DNA of 64,000 nucleotides from Callorhinus ursinus (GCF_003265705.1 NW_020312827.1:18487618-18551617); one strand, 5' to 3'. Shown: positions 34,328 to 47,173, counted from the stretch's first letter. The notes: generated by a model not told the origin, from the letters alone. Made by a program: numbers and translations.

Positions 34328-36420
34328 AAATGTACTGATTCTTCTTCGTTCAGTTAATGTAGGAGAGGACAAAAATAGAATAGAATGAATCATGTCTGAA
34401 GAAAGAAAAGCAAAAGATAAGCTGTACAGATATATTGGAGAGACTGACACATCTGGGTGTCCACAGAATTCTTAGACACTGCTGGATTCCCATCACAGGA
34501 TTGCCTCTTTAACCTGAGATTAAGCATGAGCAAAAATGGGTGAACAAGTCTACCATAGGGTAAATATGTCACTTTGCCTCAATTAAATGAATCCATTGAT
34601 TATCCAATCCCATCCAATCTTCACACCTTGTAGATGAAGTAATTATACTCAATATATACAATCTTAATTTATCCCTAGAGATTATTTTTTATTTTTATTT
34701 TTTCCCAGATTTCTTTTCTCACATCATTTTTTATTACTTGATTCATCTGTAAATTTGTAATCTTTTAAAAAAATATGAAAAATGTGTGGACTGTATTATT
34801 ATTGTTTGGTTTTGTTTTTATTTGAGGTTAGGAAATAAGCTACAAATTATATTTCCAGAATCTTTTTGTTAGAGTTCAAAGCCTAGTTAAAACCAGCTAC
34901 TACCTTTTGATATAAACACAAAACAAGCAACCAAGAGCCAGATGTCTGTCAATTTCAAACAATCACTGTATTCCAAGCATCGAGATGATCTTTAGAATTC
35001 AGGTCTCTTAAACATCTTACAGCCTATTGTGTGACTGTTAACTATTCTAGGGCAAATCAGTAGCTTTTCAACATCATATTACTCTGAAAATTCCAACAAA
35101 ATGGTATAGTTATCAATTTAAATAATACTTAATGATTATATCTTATATTTCAAGCACCTACTTTTTCTTCTTCTGAGCTGATCTTGTATTTGGTGGGGGA
35201 AAGAAAGGAAGAAAGAAGCAGACAAAGAAATGCATATCTTGATATTTTGGGTTGGAAGGTAGAAAACAAAATAGTGCCTATGAAAATAAACATCTTTCGA
35301 ATGCATTAAATTTGCAGAACAGGTGAAGTGAAAGTTGGCAGTCAGCAGGTTGTTAGAGTTTTATTGTGGGACGGACTTTGTGTTACCTCTTTCCTGAGAT
35401 GAACTGGATGGGAGCCACAGCTTGAAAAACTCAGAGTAGTTAACAGAAATAATGCTATGTCCAAATTAGGTTTATATTTTTAAGTGGTGGTATCAAATAC
35501 AAATAACGAGAAAATAAAAAAAGATAAAAGTGAATGTTTTTGCCAATAGCAAATGATTTTTGTCGAGAAGGGCATTTTTCAAGGGGACTGACTTGTGCAG
35601 AAAATAACCTTTTACAAGATTTGGCTTAAATAAGCTTATCTAAGCATGGGGGAAACAAGAAGAGAAAAATGGGATATTGGCAAAATATGAATTTTATAAA
35701 AAGTGGTTTGAGCTGAAAATAACATCTTTTTCAATTCAAAATAACTTAATAAATTTATCATTGAGTATGTGTTGAGAGTAATGTGTGGATATAAATTTTC
35801 ATTGCAGGTTGGACATTGTGGCTGCTAAGAAGACCTTTTATGGTGGCACTTTGCTCTCAAGAAAATATCCCTTCGTTCAGTCCATGCAAACTCAGTATAA
35901 ATCTTTTTTTTTTTTTCTTTTTCCTATGTCTAAGATGATTTCTAGCTAGCTGCTTTACAAACACAGAGTTGACATCTGTTGATTCCTTCAGGGGCATTCT
36001 TACAAAGTCATGAAGGTTTCAACAAGAAAACTATACACAGGTGGTACCAACCCATTTTGTAGTCCTAAATATTACTGAGTTTTTCTTTTTAACTTTTAGA
36101 TAAATAGGCAAAAAGGTAAGAAAATTATTTTAAAAATACTTTCTTGAACATAAATCTTGGCTGGCTCTAATGATATATATAATGTGTTTTGATATAACCA
36201 TGAATAATAAAAGTGAACTTGGAGTTCATGATCTGCCATCAATAGGGCAGACATTATTCTTTCCAGGTTTAGTAACATCTAGGACTCTGTCCCTAAGAAG
36301 GATCAGCATTTGATAGATGGCTAGTTTGAGTGAAGATAATTTCACAGAAAAGCTTCCTGCGCCTTCTGGATATTAAGTTGTCGTATTTCCAATACATTCT
36401 AATCAGCAGATCTATTTAGG

Positions 36421-36452
36421 CATAGTTTAAATGGAACATAGTTTAAATGGAA
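36421..36452 (+). repeat. 16-bp tandem duplication
   Basis: catagtttaaatggaa occurs twice in tandem, followed by a partial third unit. Confidence 0.95.
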
Positions 36453-36704
36453 CATAGACTCATTTATTTCTTTCTGATAAACATTTATTGAGTCCCTTAT
36501 TCTTGGAGAAACCTTACCATATGAGGAATGGAATGTTTTTCATATCAATTGGGGCCTAGGTGTCATTTATACCAACACCTGAATAAATTCCTGAGGAAAG
36601 TGGTGTCCAGTGACTAGAAGGGGACAATAGGTGATCAGTTGAAAAATTAAAAGAGACAAAAATAAATAAATAATAAAATAAAATAAAAAGAAACAGGTTT
36701 TTAA

Positions 36705-37212
36705 AAGGTAAATACATATTTACCACCTCATTCATTCCACTCCTAGGCATTTGCATGGCAAAGTGACAGCATATATCCACAGCATATATCCTTTCAAAAC
36801 TTGTACATTGCAGCTTAATTTATAATAGCCCCAAACTGGAAATAATCATTAAAAAGTGAATGGATAAGCAAATTATGGTAGAACTATGTTATGATAATTA
36901 TACTCAGTGAAGGAAGCCCTACAAAACAAGGGTACATAAGGTATAATTCCATTTGTTTGCAACTCTGAAAAATGTAAATGAACCTATAGTAACAGAAAGC
37001 AAATCAGTGGTTGCCTGGGGCTGGGGGGAGGCGGTGATAGGAGCCGTTGGAAGGGAGAGATTACACTGGGGTCCATGAAAACTTCTGAGTGATGGTAATG
37101 CTTATTATCTTGATTTTCGTGATGGTTTTATGAGTAATACACATGTTGAAACATATCAAATTGTAGAATTTAAACATGTAAAATTTATCATATTCAATTA
37201 TGTCTCAAAAGT
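36705..37212 (+). mobile_element. Old L1 3' end (L1MB/L1MC-like)
   Basis: 'ttccactcctaggcatttgc', 'aatttataatagccccaaactggaa', 'gtgaatggataagcaaat', 'agtggttgcctggggctgggggg', 'gatggtttta' and the end 'aaacatatcaaattgtagaatttaaacat...tcaattatgtctcaaaa' are in L1 3'UTR order. The element is plus-strand and diverged. Confidence 0.75.
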
Positions 37213-37240
37213 GTTTTGTTGTTGTTGTTGTTGTTGTTTT
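37213..37240. repeat. (TTG)n microsatellite
   Basis: Eight 'ttg' units directly after the L1 tail. Confidence 0.9.
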
Positions 37241-40200
37241 TAAAGTCTCTGTACTCAGTTTCTGCCTGGATCAACCATATTTTTTGTTCCAATTCTACTT
37301 TATGAAGTATGGTTATTTGTTATATTTCATATTATATAAAGAGTAAAAAAAAATACTCATCATGCCATTCTCATAGTCTGCTACTTCTGTTACCTATCCT
37401 TATGTTACATCAATACCAAATTGCTCTGATTGCATATATCATGTATTCATAAATCTTATGTTAGCTGTGGTATTTCTTATGTCAATAATGCTCATCCACC
37501 CCGTGTCTTCATGTAGTAGCTAATGCAGTTTTTTTCTTCAAAATTCAACCCATTTGTCTCCTACTCCTTCATCCAAGAGTGTTCAAGTGATGCTCGTCCA
37601 TGCTCTAATAATATCCTGTGCATGTATCTAGCAAAGTCCTTAAAGGTCAAATGTGCTTTCTTCATTTCACTCTTGACTTCTCCCAATATGGACCCCGGAC
37701 TCCATAATCCTAGCAGAGGGAAAAATGCAAAGGAGCCATCAGCTGAGTGTTCAGCTGAACTGAACTTCACTATATGTATTGCCCTATTCCTCAGGAGAGC
37801 CACTAAAATTTATGTGAATCATTTTTAATGTATGTGCATCACTAAATATGCAATTATTATATACATCTGCAGGCTCTTGTTTCAAAAAACAACAACTAAG
37901 AATTGGCTTTTACATAAAAATAACATATGATATTCAAAGCAAATCCAGGCCATGTGAAGGAAGGCAAAAGACAAGTATTTCGGTCATTTTTGTTAAACCA
38001 CACACAAAAGAGGAAACACATTTTACTCTCAAATGGAGTGATAAAAGAAACACGTTATGTTGAATAGTATTTTGATGATGGCAAGTATCATACGCTCATG
38101 TGCAAATATTTCATGTTGTTACTATGAACTATTGCTTATTAATGTTTGTATTTCTTAATATTAATAATATATGTATATAACTTACATAAGTAATACAAGT
38201 TTTAAATACTTATGTATGAATACTTATAAGTACTACTAAGTAATATAAGTAATACTATAAATAAAATTTAATTAGTTATAAGTATATTATAATTTACTGA
38301 AAATAATTCAACCTATATTTATTACATTTGTCCTTGGAAAATGAGTGACATATTGGAAAATGCAGATGAATCAAGACATGCCCTTAATTGGATCAGTTTT
38401 ATATTAACTATACTAATAGAAAAATAGATATTGAATTAGAGCTCTGGGAAGGCATTTTTTTAAGGTCCTGTGGTCACAGCTACAGCTATTTTATTACTGA
38501 TAATACGACAGTACAAAGGAGAAAAGGAACTGGGGAGACTTACCAAAGTCACATGCTTGTACTTAACATTTTAATACCTTGAATATGTGTGTTTACATTA
38601 GACCCCCCATGTTTTATATTAGTCAATTCCAGTGTCATGGGATAAAAACAAAATTTAAAGGTCTCTGTAGCATGTGACTTATGTGACAGAAAAGAATAGT
38701 AAAGAGAACCAGTATGCTGACATTTCTGGAGACTTCCATTGGAGCTGACTCTCTCAAGGTTCCAGCAGGAACTTTTCACAAATTCCAGGAACACCATTGT
38801 AATTCCCTTCTGTGTATTGTTAACCACAAGTACAAGTGCAATAACAAGAATAATGTATTGTTATAGTCATTATTTAACTATTTACCATGGGAAGGTGTTT
38901 TGGGTTTTTTTATTACATTTTTGCTATTGGTATTTGCTCTCTCCCAAGAATAAGAAGTCTGTGTCATAGCTCGATTTTAGAACAGATCATAGAGCCTTGG
39001 TTGACAGTGTTTGGGCTGGAAATAAAAAACCTGCTATTATTGATGATGTATCATGTAGTCACTTACTTGAGCAGAAATACATGCCTCTTGCTTTTGTACA
39101 CTCTTCTATAGTAGGTGGATTTTTAGATTCTCTCACGGAGATACACTGTTAAAACTGAGATGCCTTGCTAATAAAACAAAACAAAACAAAAACAGTGAAA
39201 ACCGAGAATAAGAAAAGACTTTTTTGACAGTTTCACATCCTATGCAAAGACAATCCATTTTGGATGATACTTGATTTGCAGAGTATATATATTTTTCAAA
39301 ACCTCTTTTTAAAGAATTTTTCTACTAAGTAGAAAATCAAAAGTAAATTCCTTTATCTATACTGTGCAGTTAGTAAGATTTAGCATGCATATTTGCGAGC
39401 AAGGTCATTCAAAATCAACCTTCCTGGCAAACCTCTTGGAATGAAGTTTGGTTATAATGCAGGCATCCTTTATCCTAGCTCAAGCCAAACTGAAAGCAAG
39501 TAACATTAGAGCATACTTATTGGAGATTATAATTTGGTCACTTTATCTAATAAGACTAAGTGTTGGTTGAATTTACTCCCACCTGTGTAGAATTTTGTCT
39601 GGATTCATAACCTACATTGTATTAAAAGATGAGCTGAACAAGGAGGACCTAGAGCTGGAGTCAACTGGGAATGAGCAAGCCAATAAAAGTAGTTTGTTTT
39701 TCCTCCAAATGTAATCACTCCTTTAAGTTTTAAACAAAATCCAAAATCTGTTTGCATAATCTATCCAATTGAAATACCAGTTTTTGTCCTCCCAAATTTG
39801 TTTGGAAAAAAAACCCTGGATATAATACTATAGAAAACTTCAACTATTTTATTAGAGTAATAAATGTAATCTTTGTAGTCAAATACTTTCTTATTATTTA
39901 AAATATGCCACCTTAATCTGTCACTCTTATTGTCTGAGGTTATCAGCAATTTGCTAAAACACTATGTGCAGAGAATAACAGGGAAGGACATCTCTAATGG
40001 TGGTAGCTTCACATTTTGGGACTTGAATCTCTAACTCCCCCCAGGAAAAAAAAAAAAAAAACAGACTTGTTTTGGATTACTGGTCCAATCCTGTCTCCCA
40101 CAGAGAGAAACAGATTACAATAAATGTGAATGGAATACATCTCTTTTAGGTAGGCTTATTTTCTCATTGTTGGTCCATATTAATATTCCTGGATATGGAT

Positions 40201-40612
40201 CCACCTGAGAATTCAAAGTCAATGTAGAAAGCTTATTTGCCTGGCAAGAAACAGGCAAAATTTAACAAACATCTGGACCAGAAATCAGTTAGAAATTAAT
40301 GGGATGTAAGATGATGTTATTTAAATACTCTGCAATGAATACTAAAGAAATAATACACATACTTTTCTAAGGATATGAGTTGGTTTTCACTCGGGACAGA
40401 AGAGGGTAAAAAAATAATCAGAGCTTATAGCAGAAGATTAGAATCTGAATCTGAATCCAAAATAAAAATTCCCTTGTTTTTTAGTAGAAATGATTATATC
40501 TTTCTCAATATCTTCATGTCTTTATATCTTTCTAAATAGGAAGGAAGTTTAAAGTTAGCAAGAGTAAATATAATTCACACTGAAACCCGTATGCCACTTT
40601 CACAGAAGTTCC

Positions 40613-40655
<43 letters not shown>

Positions 40656-41900
40656 TTTTATGATTGATCAATTTATCCCACTGAAGAGGAATATTAACTG
40701 CTACATAAGTTATTTCTTTTTGATTTCATAATCAGTCATTTGCAATGGATTATTTCAACCAGAAAAAATGTGGACCACCCTGGAGGTAGGAAATTGCCAT
40801 TGCTTCTACCTCCCCAGAGCAATTTTAGCAGCTAAGTTGCTACCCAGGGAACAACATTTTTATGTTCCATTAGTGATAAGCATTATTTTTACACTGCTTA
40901 TGACCATATCTCACTCTGCTTATGCATGTGCATTTATCTACCCTCTCCTCCCCACCATTCCAATTATTTCCAATTGCAAGAACTAAGTAATACATCTCAG
41001 AAGTTTAAAGGTGGTTGTGAAGTAACCAAAAGACAATGTGAATTCACAAAAGTGAACTAATATATGATCATTGGCACTATTATTCCATGCCTTTTGTTCA
41101 CAGAGCCTTAGTAGAGAAGACAGTTCATTTTCAAGACATGTGAGGCTCTCATTATTAGCCTGAGTATCAGTTGCAAATATAGAATTATCCAGGAATGTAA
41201 GTAATGGATTTTTCCCTTCAAGTGTTTCTGAAAATATGGTTGCATATGGGTAGAATAAGATAAATAGTGCTTTAAGTGGAATTTAAGTGAAATTAAAATA
41301 ACTGCAATGTTTAAACATCTAGAGTAGTCTGGGCTCTGTGTTAGGATTTCCACATGAGACTCCCAACCCATTAAGAAAAACTCCCTTCCACAAATGAGAC
41401 AAGAGATTCAAAGGGCTCTTCATAAGAATACCATCTCAAGCATATTTATACATTACGAAAAAGAGAAGATTCAGGAAGGGGATGACAATGAGGAACTTTC
41501 TTCACATTATCACTTTACTTAAAGCCAGAGGTTTGATTTCAAGAAGAGAGATTCATTTCTTCACTCTAACTCAAAAAAAAAAAAAAAGATTTTTTCCCCA
41601 AATTTACTTAAAAAGATCCATTTTCACTTTATTTGACTTTGTTATGTGCTCAACTTCATTATCCAATACCAGTAATATTTCTAGTTACTTCTTGTTCAGT
41701 GACTATTAATATGAGCAGTTTAATAATCTCTTTTTCAGTTGTCTCTTTTTCAGCTCTGGACATACATAATTCTGAAAATAAACAAGTAAACAAGTCAATA
41801 TGGTCCTGAGAATGCTTGGCTGCTGAATCTAAAGGAATACAAAAAGATCTTTCCAGGGAAAACTGGGTATATAATCGTCAAAACCCATGATAGGTGTTAA
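37241..41900. other. Unassigned AT-rich region
   Basis: 4.7 kb with no gene or named repeat recognised. Notable only for AT-rich, partly self-similar sequence at 38150-38300 ('taagtaatac' units) and the (TA)n tract at 40616-40653. Frames of 92-101 codons (for example 37523-37828, 38549-38827) show no recognisable features. Confidence 0.4.
40616..40653. repeat. (TA)n microsatellite, about 19 units
   Basis: Uninterrupted alternating AT run; likely length-variable. Confidence 0.97.
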
Positions 41901-41912
41901 CAAATGAATTAA

Positions 41913-42122
41913 GGGACACCTGGGTGGCTCAGTCGGTTAAGCATCTGCCTTCAGCTCAGGTCATGATCCCAACGCCCTGGGATCGAGTCCCGCATCGGGC
42001 TCCTTGCTCAGCAGGGAGCCTGCTTCTCCCTCTGCCTGCAGCTCCCCCTGCTTGTACCCTTTGCTCACTCTCTCTCTCGCCCATGCTCTCTCTCTCTAGC
42101 AAATAAATAAAATCTTTGAAAA
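41913..42122 (+). mobile_element. CAN-SINE with 11-bp TSD
   Basis: Plus-strand copy with an insertion-bearing body ('gcctgcagctccccctgcttgtaccc'), a subfamily distinct from the copies at 865 and 32334. TSD aaatgaattaa at 41902-41912 and 42123-42133. Confidence 0.96.
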
Positions 42123-42170
42123 AAATGAATTAAAAATGTTTAAGCTTTTATTTTAGTGGGGTTTTTTTTT

Positions 42171-42374
42171 TATTAAAAGATTTTATTTATTTATTTATTT
42201 GAGAGAGCAAGAATGAGAGAGGGAGAGAGAGAGCACATGAGAGGGGGAAGGGTCAGAAGGAGAAGCAGACTCCCTGCTGAGCAGGGAGCCCCATGTGGGA
42301 CTTGATCCCGGGACTCCAGGATCATGACCTGAGCCGAAGGCAGTCACTTAACCGACTGAGCCACCCAGGCACCC
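42171..42374 (-). mobile_element. CAN-SINE, opposite orientation to neighbour
   Basis: Reverse-strand SINE only 48 bp from the plus copy. TSD ttagtggg(g)tttttt, near 42153 and 42375, is imperfect because of the T-run. Confidence 0.95.
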
Positions 42375-42584
42375 TTAGTGGGTTTTTTTGTAAATAAACA
42401 TTATTTACTAGATAGTTTCTTATATTTCTTAAAAACTTTTATATACATTTGAAAATTTATTTTCAAAATTCCTAAACAGAGGAATATCTATTTTGAAAGT
42501 CATTTATTCATTCTGTGACATATAACTAGATTTGGAAATAAAAGAGGAAAGAAAATTAACATTGGTTGAGTATCATCTAAGTTC

Positions 42585-42715
42585 TAAATACTCTGATAGG
42601 AATTTACATACATCACCTCATCAAATTTAAGTATCACAATAACATTTGGAGGTAGGTATTTCTAGTCATTTTTCTCAGTAGGAAACATAGGAAATCTTGG
42701 TGCTTAAAATATAGC
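42585..42715 (-). mobile_element. MIR-like remnant (minus)
   Basis: 'ctaaatactctgataggaatttacatacatcacctcatcaaattt...ggaggtaggtatt' follows the reverse MIR 3' portion. Confidence 0.5.
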
Positions 42716-42734
42716 CAGTAATTATTATTGATAA

Positions 42735-42870
42735 CAAAGTAGTCTCTGGAGTTAGCCTGTCTGGGTCAAATCTGGCTTTATTTTTTTTACATTTTTAGCT
42801 ATATTAACTTGAGGAAGTCATTTAACTTTTTAAGTGTAGTTGTCTCCATTTGTAAATTAGAAATTACATT
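42735..42870 (+). mobile_element. MIR remnant (plus)
   Basis: 'ctctggagttagcctgtctgggtcaaatctggctt', 'aacttgaggaagtcatttaact' and 'tctccatttgtaaattagaaat' match the MIR core in order. Confidence 0.65.
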
Positions 42871-42925
42871 TGCACATGACATATTTAGGACCACTATTTC
42901 CGTGCCTAAGTATTGACATACAAAC

Positions 42926-42965
42926 CATCATCATCATCAACATCATCAACATCATCATCATCATC
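42926..42965. repeat. (ATC)n microsatellite
   Basis: 'catcatcatcatcaacatcatcaac...' with two interruptions. Confidence 0.95.
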
Positions 42966-43039
42966 TCCATTTTTTAAAGAACCTGCAGTAGAACTGAGAT
43001 TCAAGCACAGTGATCTGACCCTCAACACCATATTGTTTA

Positions 43040-43574
43040 ATCAATAAATATTAAATGATAAATACCCATTAGACTATTGAAATATGGAAACTTGTGAATT
43101 TAGGACAGACATTGAGCATCCATATGGTCACCCCAATTGTTTGAAGTGCTACACCGGTTGTTCTATACTTTAAATTTCACTTTTCTTACCACTCTACCTA
43201 CTACTTGGTCTCTCTCATGGCTTAATGTTTTTCAGTTTGTCTTTTACATAGAGAAAGTCCCTGGATTCCATTTTTAACTCTTCGATCTCCTTGTAATATG
43301 CATGTCTCCTAGGTGATCAAAAGTATTCCTAACCCATCAATTACTAGCTATATATTAACAGGAAAACAATACAAAAATCTCCATCATCAGACAGCATCCT
43401 GAGCATTAACTGACTTTACATAGCCTGTATATAGTATAGAAAAAATAATCATGGAATTAAAATATTTGCATGAGAAACACTTTTAACATAAGTTTTGCTA
43501 ATCATTAAGTAATTAAGGGAGAGTTTTGCTTTGTGCTTATATTTTGTGTGTGGAAAAATAGAGACTATTTTATT
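43040..43574. other. Unassigned AT-rich sequence
   Basis: No gene or repeat recognised. Confidence 0.4.
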
Positions 43575-43910
43575 ATTTTAAAGATTTTATTTTATTTTTT
43601 TAAAGATTTTATTTATTTATTTGACAGAGAGAGACACAGAGAGAGAGGGAACACAAACAGAGGGAGTGGGAGAGGGAGAAGCAGGCTTCCTGCTGAACAG
43701 GGAACCTGATGCAGGGCTCGATCCTAGGGGGGCTCGATCCCAGGGTCCTGGGATCATGACCTGAGCCAAAGGCAAACACTTGAAGACTGAGCCACCCAGG
43801 TGCTTTGAAAATTTTATTTGAAAGTAATCTTTATACCCAGCATGGGACTTGAACTTACAACCCTGAGGTCAAGAGTTGCATGCTCTAATGATCGAGCCAG
43901 CAAGACTCCC
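43575..43910 (-). mobile_element. Older short SINE split by a younger SINE
   Basis: The right part (43804-43910) is a tRNA-like reverse fragment: 'gaaagtaatctttatacccagcatgggacttgaactta', 'ccctgaggtcaagagttgcatgctctaatgatcgagcc'. The A-rich end, seen as 'aaagattttattttatttttt', lies at 43578-43598, on the far side of the younger SINE at 43599-43803. The outer element therefore predates the inner one. Confidence 0.7.
43599..43803 (-). mobile_element. CAN-SINE with internal duplication, nested in a SINE
   Basis: Reverse-strand copy. Its B-box region is duplicated: 'ggctcgatcctaggg' is followed at once by 'gggctcgatcccaggg' (about 43715-43745), where other copies have one. Target duplication is masked by the T-rich site. 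Confidence 0.93.
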
Positions 43911-44174
43911 TGAGATTATATTATTAAATATTGAGCATTTTTTATTGTTGATTTCTTTTTGTTTAATGTAAATATAATTGACTTTATATTCAAAAATACT
44001 GGTAAGCACTTTTATAATATAATTATTTCCCTTAGATTTTTTGGACTGTATTCATGTATAACAATTCTAACTAAAAAAAAAAAAAAGGAAAAGATTTTTG
44101 GCTTTTACTAATAATTTTATTTCATTTCTTACTTTATTCAACTGTCTATGACAATATTTAATATAAGCGATGAT

Positions 44175-44369
44175 TGGAGCGCCTGGGTGGCTCAGTCGTT
44201 AAGCGTCTGCCTTAGGCTCAGGTCATGATCCCAGGGTCCTGGGATCGAGCCGGCATCAGGCTCCCTGCTCGGCGGGAAGCCTGCTTCTCCCTCTCCCACT
44301 CCCCCTGCTTGTGTTCCCTCTCTCGCTATGTCTCTCTCTGTCAAATAAATAAATAAAATCTTAAAAAAA
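44175..44369 (+). mobile_element. CAN-SINE with 10-bp TSD
   Basis: Plus-strand SINE, TSD aagcgatgat at 44165-44174 and 44370-44379. Body 'ctcggcgggaagcctgcttctccctctcccactccccctgcttgtgttccctctctc' is shared with the copy at 45922. Confidence 0.96.
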
Positions 44370-44489
44370 AAGCGATGATCGCTGAATGTAATTTAATAGA
44401 AGAGATGACTGTAAATGTTTCATTCTTAATTTAAGAAAATAAAGATATTTCATCACTAAGTATAATTCTCATTATTATATTTTGTGACA

Positions 44490-45470
44490 AACTTTTTGTT
44501 CATGCATGGTTCTTGAATTTATCAAGTGATTTTTCTACATCTGGTGAAATTATCAGATGATTTTTCTTCATTAATATATGAATGTGTTGGTCTACTTTCA
44601 AAGGCTCAAAATTAGCCATATTGTGCTATAATATTAGATTTAGTTGCTCATGTTTTTAAATATATTTTCATCCATTTTTACAATGGAATTTGGTCTGTAA
44701 TTTTCATTTATTTTATTGTCATTGTTATGTTTTGTTATCAAATGCATGCAAGTCTTATTAAATGACTTGGTAATCATTTTTGCTTTGTCTGTTCTCTGGG
44801 AAGATTTGATACAAGACTGGAGTAGATACAACTCTGGAAGAATTGATACAAAATTAATTCCTGACATGTTTGGTAAAACTATGTTGGAGGTATCTGGACA
44901 TGGCAATTTTTGTAGGAAAATTTTTAATTTCCCTTTTTTAATTCCTAATGTATTTTTTGTTCTGTTCCTTTCTCTCTCTCTCTCTTTTTTATTAGTTCTA
45001 CCAAAAATTATCAATGTGACTAATCTCTTTAGAGAACCAGCTTTTGTTTTGTAGTCCTCTCTCTGTCCTTTTTATAGTCCATCCTGTTAATTTTTGCTCT
45101 CATAGTTATTATTTCCTATTTTTTAACTTCTTAAGATTTATTTTGGTGTTAAACTTCTATTATCTTAAAACAAATAATTAGTCTATTAAACTGTTGGAAT
45201 TCTTCTCTTCTAACATATACATCGAATGTTCAAATTTTCCTCTAAGGCCTATTTTAATTGTATGTTATAAGTTTTATAACATGATAATTTCATTCTCTTT
45301 CAGTTCAAAAGTTCCGGTAAATTGTATTTTTTAAGGATTTTGTTGATTTATCGAAGTTGTCAAATGTATTGACATAAAGTTGTTATTATCTATATTATCT
45401 TTTGATACTATCAGGTTGGTAATTATGCCATTTCTATCATTTTTCATATTGATAATTTGGATAAGCACTC
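44490..45470 (-). mobile_element. Ancient L1 ORF2 remnant, apparently rearranged
   Basis: Reverse L1 ORF2 similarity: 'ttttcatccatttttacaatggaatttggtctgtaattttc', 'tttagagaaccagcttttgtttt' and 'cttctcttctaacatatacat...ttttcctctaaggcc'. The block 'gaagttgtcaaatgtattgacataaagttgtt...ttggtaatt' at 45350-45470 comes after these, although in L1 order it should precede the 'gaaccagctttt' block. Minus frame 44640-45014 is a decayed L1 shadow. Confidence 0.55.
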
Positions 45471-45905
45471 CACACAAAGGGAAATTTGAATGGCCAATAA
45501 ATATATGTAAAAATTATAAACATCATTATAATAATCAGAAATAACTTTAAAATATGATTTAAAACCACCAGGATGGGAAAATTTTAAGTCTGGGATTAAA
45601 ACTTAGTAATACTGAGCAACCCAATTTTTAAACATTGAGAGGGGCACAGTCATTTTGGAAAAAAATTAGATGCATTATTTCTGTAGATGTCCATATGAAT
45701 GATTCAACAATTGAACTCCCAGAAATATTTCTTACAGAAAATCTTGAACATGTGATGCAGAAAACAAGTATAAAATATGAATATTTAAGAATATCAATAA
45801 GCAATCTTTTTGGAAATAGAAAACACTGGGACACAACCTAAATAGCAATCAACAATTCAATGGTTTAAAAAATACAGTGTATTTATACAATGAAATTGCA
45901 TATAG
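45471..45905. other. Unassigned AT-rich sequence
   Basis: Contains 'aaaattttaagtctggg...' and a stretch near 45640-45830 that may be a plus-strand L1 3' remnant (possibly linked to 44490-45470), but it is too diverged to assign. Confidence 0.35.
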
Positions 45906-45921
45906 AAATGGCCCAAAACAT

Positions 45922-46116
45922 GGGGCGCCTGGGTGGCTCAGTCATTAAGCGTCTGCCTTCAGCTCAGGTCATGATCCCAGGGTCCTGGGATTGAGCCCCG
46001 CATCAGGCTCCCTGCTCGGCAGGAAGCCTGCTTCTCCCTCTCCCACTCCCCCTGCTTGTGTTCCCTCTCTCACTTTGTCTCTCTCTGTCAAATAAATAAA
46101 TAAAATCTTTAAAAAA
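45922..46116 (+). mobile_element. CAN-SINE with imperfect 13-bp TSD
   Basis: Head 'ggggcgcctgggtggctcagtc' intact. TSD aaatggcccaaaa / aaatggccaaaaa at 45906-45918 and 46117-46129. Confidence 0.95.
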
Positions 46117-46670
46117 AAATGGCCAAAAAGAATTATGGCTAGAATTTTTGTTATATAATACTGAGCAAAAAATGCTACAGAATGAAGAAAATATCCTCTG
46201 TGTGATTACTTTATATATAATAAAAAGCTGTGTTAAACTAAGCAATATATTATTTACAGATACAAGCAGACAGTAAAACTATAAAAGAAATTAAGATCTA
46301 AATAAAATCAAATCCAAGATAGTAGTTATCTATGACAGACGAAGGAAGAGATGGGGTTGAAAAGATTCACATATGGGACTTGGGCAATAATTTTATGTTT
46401 TCTTATACTTATATCTGATAGGTATTTCTTGAATCACTATTCATGCAACTTACATATATCTTATGTGTTCATAATCAATCAATATGAATCAAAAATAATT
46501 CTTAAAAGAGAGCAAATGTAACTTCTGACCATTAACCTTTTTGGCAGAAGGACCAGAGATTGAGATAGGTTCAAACTTCTGGTGATATGGAAAATATGCT
46601 TCTATGCATTAAAAAACCTTGAGAATGCCTCTACTTTCGGGGAGTGATCTAAGTGAAGACTAAACTTTTA

Positions 46671-46685
46671 AAAGGAGATAATGAG
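46671..46685 (+). repeat. Left TSD of second inverted L1
   Basis: aaaggagataatgag, repeated exactly at 47352-47366. Confidence 0.92.
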
Positions 46686-47173
46686 TTAAGAGTCTCTTAT
46701 GGTTTGTCTCCCTCCCTGTTTTCATCTTATTTTGTTTTTCCTTCCCTTCCCCTATGTTCATCTGTTTTGTTTCTTAAATTCTACATAAGTGAAATCATAT
46801 GGTTTTTGTTTTTCTCTGATTGACTTATTTCCCTTAGCATAATAACTTCTAGTTCTATGCATGTCATTGCAAATGGCAAGATTTCATTCTTTTTTGATGG
46901 CTGAGTAATATTCCATTGTGTGTAGGTATAGATAGATGATAGATAGATAGATACCACATCTTTGTCAATTCATTTGTCAATGGACATCTGGGCTCTTTCC
47001 ATATCTTGGCTATTGTGGATGTTGTTGCTATAAACATTGGGTGCATGTAACCCTTCAAATCACTATGTTTGTATCCTTTGGATAAATACCTAGTAGTGCA
47101 ATTGCTGCGTCATAGGGTAGTTCTATTTTTAACTTTTTGAGGAACCTCCATACTGTTTTTTAAGAGTTGCTGG
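46686..47173 (-). mobile_element. Inverted 5' segment of an older carnivore L1
   Basis: Reverse L1 3'UTR and ORF2 C-terminus: 'agtctcttatggtttgtctccctccctg', 'cataagtgaaatcatatgg', 'tctgattgacttatttcccttagcataat' and 'ggctattgtggatgttg'. Minus frame 46864-47058 is the ORF2 tail. It ends head-on against a plus-strand 3' end within one shared TSD. A (GATA)n tract expands the usual TA site at 46927-46952. Confidence 0.88.

Larger units (their letters stand above)
33741..36700. other. Unassigned AT-rich region
   Basis: 3 kb without a recognisable gene or named repeat. It contains the (GAAA)n tract at 34280-34327 and a 16-bp tandem duplication at 36421-36452. Confidence 0.4.

Noticed and set aside
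41482..41709. 75-codon frame as a small membrane protein
   Set aside because: AT-rich, lysine run encoded by a poly(A) tract; no conserved features.
42926..42965. CRISPR-like regular repeat
   Set aside because: It is a simple (ATC)n microsatellite without spacers, in a mammalian genome.
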